A stretch of DNA of 8,371 nt, taken from positions 1-8,371 of the forward strand of contig JANQMM010000017.1 in the NCBI GenBank assembly GCA_028280145.1, written 5' to 3'. Each line of letters opens with the position of its first letter. Positions within the stretch are counted from its first letter, which is position 1. Shown piece by piece: positions 1 through 4,426 of the stretch. The DNA comes from Minisyncoccota bacterium (GTDB lineage: Bacteria; Patescibacteriota; Minisyncoccia; Phycocordibacterales; JACZSL01). A model generated the notes under the pieces. That model had not been told where the DNA came from and did not search any database. It saw only the letters and a program-made list of their open reading frames with translations. Position numbers and translations under genes: made by a program.

Positions 1-587
1 ACGGGCACGAACATGCAGAAAAACATCATGGTGAAGACGACGATGCTCACGAAGATCACCACGGACATGATCACGGCCCGATAGACCCGCACTACTGGCT
101 TTCAGTAGAAAATGCCAAGCAAATTGCATTGAATGTGGCAGAGGAATTGGGAACGCTTGATGATGTACACGCTTCGCTCTATATGGAACGCGCAGAAAGG
201 TATGTCGAAGAATTGGAAGGATTGAAAGCCGAGCTACAGGACAGCACCACACTTCTTTCCGGCCAAAATATTGTCTCGCTACATGATGCATGGTATTACT
301 TTGCAGATGAATTTGGTGTCACCATTGTAGGGACATTTGAGCCATCGGCTGGAAGGGAACCAACTCCTCAATACCTGGCAACGCTGACTCGCGAGGTTGA
401 GGAGAACAATGTGTCAACCGTATTTATGGAACCGCAATTGTCATCTGCGGCAATAGAGAGTTTCGCGCGTGATAATGATCTTGGCATTGCGATCCTGGAC
501 CCTATCGGAGGTGTTGATGGCAGAGATAGTTACGTTTCACTCATGCGATATAACGTAGAACAATTGGTACGTGCGCTGACTGAATAA
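1..587 (+). CDS. znuA: Zinc/manganese ABC transporter substrate-binding protein (ZnuA-like), 5' end missing
   Basis: This is the C-terminal part of a cluster A-I metal-binding lipoprotein (ZnuA/TroA family, Pfam ZinT-independent SBP_bac_9 type), which captures Zn2+ or Mn2+ outside the membrane and passes it to the permease. The frame is open from base 3 with no stop, so the ATG at 129 is internal. The first 24 visible residues hold nine His and many Asp/Glu: the charged, His-rich metal-gathering loop typical of zinc-specific members. It is followed by DPHYWLS, the conserved DPHxWLS motif, whose His normally binds metal. Further on, SLHDAWYYFADEFGV matches the family's 'HDAF/Y-YF' metal-His segment, and ILDPIGG matches the C-terminal 'LDPLG' segment carrying the metal-binding Asp. 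The TAA stop overlaps the ATG of the ATPase gene by one base (TAATG), which implies translational coupling. Zinc is favoured over manganese because of the His loop; this is not proven. Confidence 0.93.
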   Translation, partial: GHEHAEKHHGEDDDAHEDHHGHDHGPIDPHYWLSVENAKQIALNVAEELGTLDDVHASLYMERAERYVEELEGLKAELQDSTTLLSGQNIVSLHDAWYYFADEFGVTIVGTFEPSAGREPTPQYLATLTREVEENNVSTVFMEPQLSSAAIESFARDNDLGIAILDPIGGVDGRDSYVSLMRYNVEQLVRALTE

Positions 588-1297
588 TGAACAACATCGC
601 AATACAAGTGGAAAATGTGAGCTTTGCATACGAGAAAGGGGACGTCGTGATAAAAGACGTCTCTTTCTCGATCCGGGAGGATTCTACCGCAATGATCATT
701 GGTCCGAACGGATCCGGCAAAACGACGCTCCTTAAAGCACTTGTTGGTCTTATTGAACCGACAACCGGCAGGGTGCGCGTATACGGGAAGCGCCCTCAGG
801 ATGTACGAGACATGGTGGGGTATGTGCCCCAACGACTTCCTTTTGATCAGAGTTTTCCGCTTACGGTGTCTGAATTTTTTGCTATTTCGCATAAAGACCA
901 GAGTGAAAACATTGAGATCATTAAAGAGCATCTGGGAATCCAAGGGCTTGGCACCCACCTTATCGGTACACTGTCCGGCGGTCAACTGCAACGAGTGCTC
1001 ATTGCACGAAGTCTACTTGGGAGTCCGAAGATTCTTTTTCTTGATGAGCCGGTAAGTGGCGTAGACGTCGGCGGGGAAGAGACTTTTTATGAACTAATAA
1101 AAAACATCCAGAAGAAGCATGGTGTAACCGTAATAATGGTGTCGCATGAAGTACATCTTGTGTCCAAGGTTGCCGATCAGGTGATCTGTTTGAACAAAGA
1201 GATGTTGTGCAGTGGAGCGCCGGAAAGTACATTGGTGCCCGAAGTGATAGAACAAATGTATGGGACGGATGTGTCAATATATAAACACCATTGTTAA
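587..1297 (+). CDS. znuC: Metal ABC transporter ATP-binding protein (ZnuC-like)
   Basis: ATPase of the metal importer; it hydrolyses ATP on the cytoplasmic face to drive uptake through the ZnuB-like permease. The 236-residue protein is a single complete ABC domain. Visible motifs are Walker A GPNGSGKT (residues 39-46), the Q-loop region GYVPQR (78-83), the signature LSGGQ (129-133), Walker B ILFLDEP (149-155), the D-loop SGVD (157-160) and the switch histidine SHE (His187). The ordinary length and the 'YVPQR..FDQSFPLTVSEF' stretch are typical of the Zn/Mn ABC ATPases. The start is fixed by the one-base overlap with the upstream stop; no Shine-Dalgarno sequence is evident, so translation probably depends on coupling. 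The permease gene begins 6 bases downstream. Confidence 0.96.
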   Translation: MNNIAIQVENVSFAYEKGDVVIKDVSFSIREDSTAMIIGPNGSGKTTLLKALVGLIEPTTGRVRVYGKRPQDVRDMVGYVPQRLPFDQSFPLTVSEFFAISHKDQSENIEIIKEHLGIQGLGTHLIGTLSGGQLQRVLIARSLLGSPKILFLDEPVSGVDVGGEETFYELIKNIQKKHGVTVIMVSHEVHLVSKVADQVICLNKEMLCSGAPESTLVPEVIEQMYGTDVSIYKHHC

Positions 1298-1303
1298 GTA
1301 TCT

Positions 1304-2125
1304 ATGATGGAAATATTACAGCTGGAATTCATGCAACGTGCCTTTTTGGCCGGAATTATCCTTGCGCCTCTTTTGTCGGTACTTGGGTCTTTTGCAACTT
1401 TGCGCAAAATGTCCTTTTTTGCTGAAGGGATCGCACATGCATCACTACTTGGTGTTGCGCTTGCAATTCTTGCCGGCGTTACTCCATTTAATGGGGCTCT
1501 TGTGATCGGGGTGGTGTTCGGGGTCTTGGTATATGTCCTTGAACGTCAAACCAATATTACGTCGGATGCATTGATCGGGATCATATTCACTGCCGGCATG
1601 GCTCTTGGGATCATGATCATCTCTGCGCAACCAGGATATCAACCTGACTTACTTAGTTTTCTTTTTGGAAGCATTCTTGCGATTACCTGGAGCAATGTAT
1701 ATGTGATATTTGGCCTTTCGGTGGCAATACTCTGCTTTGTGGGAATATATTTCAAGCATCTCATTCTTCTTACTCTCTCAAAGGAGATCGCGTGGACTTC
1801 CGGCGTTAACACAAAAATGCTTGATCTTGCATTTTATATACTCATCTCTGTTTCGGTTGTGTTGGGGGTCAAGCTGTTGGGGATCATTCTTGTAAGCGCG
1901 CTACTGATTACGCCTGCGGTTACGGCAAAGTTGATCACCGGATCGTTTCGATCCTATGTAACTCTCTCTGTTATCTTTGCACTTGTGGCTTTTGTAGCAG
2001 GTCTCTTTGTTTCGTATTATCTCGATCTTCCTTCCGGAGCTTCGATTGTTGTTATGGCCACCACACTTTTTGTTGTTGTCCTTGCCGGGCGAGGGTTGTT
2101 CTCAAATAACACACGAAGTCGATAA
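1304..2125 (+). CDS. znuB: Metal ABC transporter permease (ZnuB-like, ABC-3 family)
   Basis: Integral membrane subunit of the metal importer. Its 273 residues are hydrophobic almost throughout, consistent with about eight transmembrane helices. The N-terminal part FMQRAFLAGIILAPLLSVLGSFATLRKMSFFAEGIAHASLLG contains the family pattern 'MSFF-(A/G)-(D/E)-(A/G)-(I/L)-(A/S)-HA-(S/A)-L-(P/L)-G', the hallmark of ABC-3 permeases. Later segments KEIAWTSGVN and KLLGIILVSALLITPA match the conserved cytoplasmic coupling region and the following 'G.ILV.ALLI.PA' helix. It closes the three-gene operon. ATG codons at 1304 and 1307 are adjacent and either could be used. No clear U-tailed terminator follows. 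No Zur-type regulator gene or obvious operator is visible in the window. Confidence 0.96.
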   Translation: MMEILQLEFMQRAFLAGIILAPLLSVLGSFATLRKMSFFAEGIAHASLLGVALAILAGVTPFNGALVIGVVFGVLVYVLERQTNITSDALIGIIFTAGMALGIMIISAQPGYQPDLLSFLFGSILAITWSNVYVIFGLSVAILCFVGIYFKHLILLTLSKEIAWTSGVNTKMLDLAFYILISVSVVLGVKLLGIILVSALLITPAVTAKLITGSFRSYVTLSVIFALVAFVAGLFVSYYLDLPSGASIVVMATTLFVVVLAGRGLFSNNTRSR

Positions 2126-2158
2126 TTTCTAAGTTTGTTTGAATTAAGTTTGATTCTT

Positions 2159-2227
2159 GTGCCCGGAGCGGGGGTCCTCTTCCTCCGAATCATTTGATTC
2201 GGGCTCGATTTCCGGTAGCCACCCGAC
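2159..2227 (-). pseudogene. Decayed tRNA-Leu-like sequence (tRNA relic)
   Basis: Read on the minus strand, both ends resemble the intact tRNA-Leu at 3297-3384 while the middle does not. The 3' end is identical over 15 bases (2159-2173 against 3299-3313: T-stem plus acceptor strand plus discriminator). The 5' end GTCGGGTGGC matches GTCCGGGTGGC with one base lost. Between them is a possible D-arm (GGCT/AGCC) and a palindrome at 2185-2202, but no proper T-arm 5' strand, and the total is about 69 bases against 85 for the intact gene. The CCA of the good copy has become CAA. This looks like a dead tRNA gene or an att-site duplicate carrying the tRNA 3' end. It cannot fold as a normal tRNA by eye. 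Confidence 0.5.
2185..2202. repeat. Palindrome with 8-bp arms inside the tRNA relic
   Basis: CCGAATCA-TT-TGATTCGG is a perfect inverted repeat with a two-base centre, lying between the znuB stop and the next gene. As RNA it would form a 7-bp stem with a four-base loop. No U-run follows on either strand, so it is not a typical intrinsic terminator, although it could act as a weak one for the znu operon or as a protein-binding site. Confidence 0.4.
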
Positions 2228-2287
2228 ATTTTGAGGTACGTTTTCTATGAGTTTTTGGACACCCTACTAATGGGAGGCTCGAAATGA

Positions 2288-2293
2288 TATATT
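2288..2293 (+). promoter_or_regulatory. Possible -10 box placing the transcript start at the ATG of the orphan gene
   Basis: TATATT ends six bases before the ATG at 2300, so initiation at the usual distance would give a leaderless mRNA. No Shine-Dalgarno sequence stands at a useful distance: GGGAGG at 2272-2277 is 22 bases away. There is no good -35 box at the expected position (TACTAA), so this is a weak call. Confidence 0.25.
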
Positions 2294-2299
2294 ATTTTC

Positions 2300-3115
2300 A
2301 TGGAAAATGAAAATAATCGTACCGCATACACTTCGTCAGAAAATCAGATACGATCGTACATGAATACAGTAACTCCACTATCTAAGTATTCTGCTATGAT
2401 ACTATTTGTTGTTTTGCCCTTCGCAGGATTTTGGTTAGGTATGCAGTACGGACACCCGCAAACAGTCGTTTATGTCGAGACAACAAACACAACCCCTGTC
2501 TTGGAAACTACGTCCGATGTTGAAACTGAGCAATACGCTCCTGAGACTAAAAAAATATTAGCTGCATATCTTTCGCCGTACAAAAACTCTGTTTATTCTG
2601 GTTTGGAAGACAATGAAATTGATAAAATAAACCGAATTACCTCATTGGCACAAAAGCAGACCTCCTACACCAAAGAAGAAATTGAAACCGCAAAAGACTT
2701 TTACAATGAACTGTTTTTAGAATCCATGTACGAACGGGTGGAAGACGCACCTAGCTTTAGAACTAATGAGATACTGCGAACCAAGGTGTGTATTGCTGTT
2801 TCAATAATTTCGAACGAGAAGTCAGAGGTGGTAGAAGATTGTACTGGTGAAGATATGTTTCCATCTGATATAGAATGGTCAACAGATGACCTAACTGCAG
2901 TTGCTCAAATTATTCCATATTATTTAGCCGGGTCTCACTATTTTAATCTGGATAGTGGCACAGACCTTTCAAGATATTATTTTAAACAGGTCTTACTCCA
3001 TCAAGAAGCAGCTGAAAATCAATGGGGTCAGGAATACTTTGAGCAAGTTGCTGGAGACGATTATATCAAGATGGTTGAAGATGCACGTGTAAAATTGGAG
3101 TTACTCAATGAATGA
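2300..3115 (+). CDS. Hypothetical membrane-anchored protein (orphan, single N-terminal helix)
   Basis: Function not recognised. The 271-residue protein has a polar N-terminus (1-29), one transmembrane segment around residues 30-49 ending in GFWLGMQYG, a Thr/Pro-rich linker (about 52-75), and then an acidic, mostly helical, soluble part likely outside the cell. The soluble part contains two cysteines (in TKVCIAV and VEDCTGED) that could pair. Aromatic-rich stretches near the C-terminus (IIPYYLAGSHYFNLD, YYFKQVLLHQEA, QWGQEYFEQV) suggest a helical-repeat-like fold, but no named domain can be assigned. Similar 'VLPF-GFWLG' anchors are common in Patescibacteria hypothetical proteins. The gene stands alone and is visibly AT-richer than its neighbours. 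It lies between a tRNA-Leu relic and a tRNA-His relic, so it may be recently acquired cargo. It converges on the tRNA transcripts, separated by a hairpin terminator. Confidence 0.75.
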   Translation: MENENNRTAYTSSENQIRSYMNTVTPLSKYSAMILFVVLPFAGFWLGMQYGHPQTVVYVETTNTTPVLETTSDVETEQYAPETKKILAAYLSPYKNSVYSGLEDNEIDKINRITSLAQKQTSYTKEEIETAKDFYNELFLESMYERVEDAPSFRTNEILRTKVCIAVSIISNEKSEVVEDCTGEDMFPSDIEWSTDDLTAVAQIIPYYLAGSHYFNLDSGTDLSRYYFKQVLLHQEAAENQWGQEYFEQVAGDDYIKMVEDARVKLELLNE

Positions 3116-3178
3116 TAGAAAACACTTGTGCATTGATGTGCAGAGACGGAGCATAGATTGTCTCGTCGCCCACACTCA

Positions 3179-3213
3179 TGAAAAAGCGTATTCGTTTAGA
3201 ATACGCTTTTTCA
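3179..3213. terminator. Bidirectional intrinsic terminator
   Basis: A perfect 15-bp stem (3179-3193 with 3199-3213) closes a 5-base loop GTTTA. The outer part of the stem is A-rich on the left and T-rich on the right (GAAAAAGCG / CGCTTTTTC), so the T-tract follows the GC-containing core on both strands. It sits between the plus-strand orphan gene (stop at 3115) and the minus-strand tRNA/HNH genes, and so can end transcription from both sides. Confidence 0.88.
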
Positions 3214-3223
3214 CAAGCCTTGT

Positions 3224-3294
3224 TTTGTGGCAGGGAATCAAACCCGAATCGGCAGTACCACAAACCGGAGCGTTAGTCGTTACGCTATAGTCGC
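3224..3294 (-). pseudogene. tRNA-His(GUG) relic lacking its 3' acceptor strand
   Basis: Read on the minus strand: acceptor-5' strand GCGACTA (3288-3294), TA, D-arm GCGT-AACGACTA-ACGC (3270-3285), anticodon arm CCGGT-TTGTGGT-ACTGC (3252-3268) with anticodon GTG (His, at 3259-3261), a four-base variable region, then a T-arm with loop TTTGATT (3236-3242). A working gene should end with a strand complementary to GCGACTA (TAGTCGC). Instead, after the first three T-stem bases the sequence becomes TGCCACAAA, which does not pair at all. The D-loop has also lost its GG, and the outer anticodon pair is mismatched (C-C). No G at position -1 is present. It begins 2 bases after the CCA of tRNA-Leu. This looks like a former tRNA-His truncated or recombined at its 3' end. 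Confidence 0.55.
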
Positions 3295-3296
3295 TA

Positions 3297-3384
3297 TGGT
3301 GCCCGGAGCGGGGATCGAACCCGCATGATCAAGATGATCACAACATTTTAAGTGTTGCGCGTCTACCAATTTCGCCACCCGGAC
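3297..3384 (-). tRNA. tRNA-Leu (anticodon UAA)
   Basis: The fold is a complete class II tRNA. Acceptor GTCCGGG pairs with TCCGGGC (one G-T at each of two positions). The D-arm is GCG-AAATTGGTAGA-CGC, the anticodon arm CAACA-CTTAAAA-TGTTG has anticodon TAA, and there is a long self-complementary variable arm (TGATCATCTTGATCA). The T-arm is GCGGG-TTCGATC-CCCGC and the discriminator is A at 3300. The CCA end is encoded (3297-3299), unlike the tRNA-Cys nearby. The mature body is 85 bases without CCA. The 3' part of the HNH reading frame overlaps its first 47 bases on the same strand, so the tRNA is probably cut out of a longer transcript by RNase P. Confidence 0.95.
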
Positions 3385-3853
3385 GCTTACCCTTATTTTT
3401 ACCACGATGAGTGGGTTTCAAGCTATGACAATTTGGACACAGTATCCTTAAATTGCTTAGACGATTATCATGCCTGTTTCCGTTAATGTGGTCAAGTTCT
3501 AAGGGTGAATATCCTTCAGCGTTCTTTTTGCACCAACCACATTCTTCGCAATATTGCCTCTTAATACCTTCTTTAAAAAGTCTCTGTTTTAATTTGTAAC
3601 TCTGGAACGTACTGTTTTTTACTAAAATTTGACTCAGTGGAATAATTGGCTTACCAATCTCTGTCAAACCCTTATTCCAAGCCTTTCCTTTAAAGTGTGA
3701 TGTATCTAAATTGGATTCTTTTATATATCTCTTTACCTGAGTATAGTTGCCTCCAGCCGGAATAAGTCCAAGCTTTTTAATAACCTGGCGCAAACTTGTT
3801 GAATTGGCAACAGCTTTTTTCAGCTGGAGAGTAGTCCAAGATCGTTTTTTCAT
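3338..3853 (-). CDS. HNH endonuclease, free-standing, C-terminus running into tRNA-Leu
   Basis: A small DNA endonuclease of 171 residues. The N-terminal part (about 1-56) looks like a helical DNA-binding module (SLRQVIKKLGL..GGNYTQVKRYIKE). The middle has HFKGKAWNKGL and FQSYKLKQRLF. The C-terminal nuclease has a zinc ribbon C102-x2-C105 and C139-x2-C142, and an HNH motif with LELDHINGNRHDN (catalytic His122, metal-binding Asn near 130) and CPNCH (His143). All key residues are present. The domain ends near GKNKGKR; residues 158-171 (PGGEIGRRATLKML) are simply the translation of the 5' half of tRNA-Leu, with the TGA stop at 3338-3340 inside the anticodon arm. It lies between tRNA-Cys and tRNA-Leu on the same strand, suggesting a selfish, tRNA-associated homing-type gene. 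No self-splicing intron is visible. The Shine-Dalgarno sequence is weak (AAGAAG far upstream of the ATG). Confidence 0.88.
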   Translation of the reverse strand: MKKRSWTTLQLKKAVANSTSLRQVIKKLGLIPAGGNYTQVKRYIKESNLDTSHFKGKAWNKGLTEIGKPIIPLSQILVKNSTFQSYKLKQRLFKEGIKRQYCEECGWCKKNAEGYSPLELDHINGNRHDNRLSNLRILCPNCHSLKPTHRGKNKGKRPGGEIGRRATLKML

Positions 3854-3933
3854 ACTTTTAACTCTACCACTTCTTTTTCTTCAGAATGCAACCAAAAGAC
3901 ACCCTAGAAGGCTTAGGTGTAGGTTCATAATTG

Positions 3934-4005
3934 AGGCGTGGACGGGAATCGAACCCGTGCATGTCGGTTTTGCAGACCGAAGCGTTACCACTTCGCCACC
4001 ACGCC
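3934..4005 (-). tRNA. tRNA-Cys (anticodon GCA)
   Basis: A complete 72-base cloverleaf. Acceptor GGCGTGG pairs perfectly with CCACGCC. There is a D-arm with GCG...CGC around AAGTGGTAA, an anticodon arm TCGGT-CTGCAAA-ACCGA with anticodon GCA, and a T-arm CGGG-TTCGATT-CCCG. The discriminator is T (3934), the identity base of cysteine tRNAs. CCA is not encoded (CAA follows). It lies 80 bases upstream of the HNH gene on the same strand, and directly downstream of a damaged partial copy of itself. Confidence 0.95.
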
Positions 4006-4015
4006 GTTATTTCAT

Positions 4016-4083
4016 CATGTCGGTTTTGCACACCTCAGAGTAAACGCAATACCATTGCCTTTACTCCACTTCGCCACCACGCC
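4016..4083 (-). pseudogene. Partial tRNA-Cys copy interrupted by a palindrome
   Basis: Two blocks identical to the neighbouring tRNA-Cys are present in the same order. One is 18 bases covering the acceptor-5' strand and first half of the D-arm (4066-4083 against 3988-4005). The other is 15 bases covering the anticodon, the 3' half of its stem and the variable region (4016-4030 against 3960-3974). Where the intact gene has 13 bases between them, this copy has a longer unrelated stretch dominated by an inverted repeat (4038-4066). The T-arm and acceptor-3' strand are missing. It therefore cannot be a working tRNA. It starts 6 bases after the rbfA stop and would be transcribed just ahead of the good tRNA-Cys. 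Confidence 0.75.
4038..4066. repeat. Imperfect palindrome inserted in the tRNA-Cys copy
   Basis: The arms are GAGTAAA / TTTACTC (7 bp), then a C-C mismatch, then GCAAT / ATTGC (5 bp), around a three-base centre ACC. As RNA or single-stranded DNA it makes a 12-bp interrupted hairpin. No T-run follows, so it is not a standard terminator. The outer right base is shared with the tRNA-like block. Confidence 0.7.
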
Positions 4084-4089
4084 TTACTA

Positions 4090-4425
4090 CTACTTCTCTT
4101 CATCAACTTGGTTGAACAGATCGTCCATATGTTGGCGATGTTTTTCACCCACATCAAGATCGAATACGAAAAAGGGAAGACGCCGCATTTTTACTCTATC
4201 CTTGATGTACGCTCTCACATCATCTCGTTTTCTATTCAAAAAATCAAGGGCACCTTTTGTCTTTTCGTCCGGGAATACCGTGATGAGGATCGTACCTCGT
4301 GCACGATCCTTTGAAAGATGAACACTTGTTACGGTGATCAGGGCGGTCCTGTTTGATTCGGTATTAATGTATTCTGCCGCAGCATTCTTTATCAGTTCCA
4401 CTGCCTTGTCGTCTTTTGTGCTCAT
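4090..4425 (-). CDS. rbfA: Ribosome-binding factor A (RbfA)
   Basis: RbfA is a single-domain KH-like protein that binds the immature 30S subunit near helix 1 / the central pseudoknot of 16S rRNA and helps its late maturation, in the cytoplasm. At 111 residues it is slightly short for the family but covers the core. The N-terminal helix DKAVELIKNAAAEYINTE is followed by the strand ALITVTSVHLSKDRARGTILITVFPDE, which matches the family's 'iTvt.V.lS.D...a.VyvsvfG' pattern. The C-terminal half contains LNRKRDDVRAYIKDRVKMRRLPFFVFDLDVGEKHRQHMDDLF, matching the 'l......ir..l....lr.vPeL.F..D.s...g..i..ll' pattern. It starts one base after the infB stop, the usual infB-rbfA order, so the two genes are translationally coupled. 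The short acidic tail NQVDEEK ends just before the tRNA-Cys relic. Confidence 0.92.
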   Translation of the reverse strand: MSTKDDKAVELIKNAAAEYINTESNRTALITVTSVHLSKDRARGTILITVFPDEKTKGALDFLNRKRDDVRAYIKDRVKMRRLPFFVFDLDVGEKHRQHMDDLFNQVDEEK

Positions 4426-4426
4426 G

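Noticed and set aside
2017..2229. 70-codon minus-strand frame spanning the znuB end and the tRNA relic
   Set aside because: It is basic and low-complexity (RKSSPNQMIRRKRTPAPG), overlaps the conserved znuB C-terminus in antisense, and arises from the tRNA-like sequence.
3108..3290. 60-codon plus-strand frame after the orphan gene
   Set aside because: It reads through the terminator hairpin and the antisense of the tRNA-His relic, with no domain or ribosome site.
3854..3933. Possible group I/II intron or T-box near the HNH gene and tRNAs
   Set aside because: Only 80 bases separate HNH from tRNA-Cys and no intron core, T-box sequence or specifier stem could be seen.
4006..4083. Interrupted tRNA-Cys as an intron-containing tRNA
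   Set aside because: The T-arm and the acceptor 3' strand are missing, and the extra segment sits between the D-loop and anticodon and replaces bases instead of being inserted in them. Splicing would not restore a tRNA.
3931..4321. Two overlapping 127-codon plus-strand frames across tRNA-Cys and rbfA
   Set aside because: They are antisense translations of tRNA-Cys (GRESNPCMSVLQTEALPLRHH type) and of rbfA, a well-known annotation artefact.
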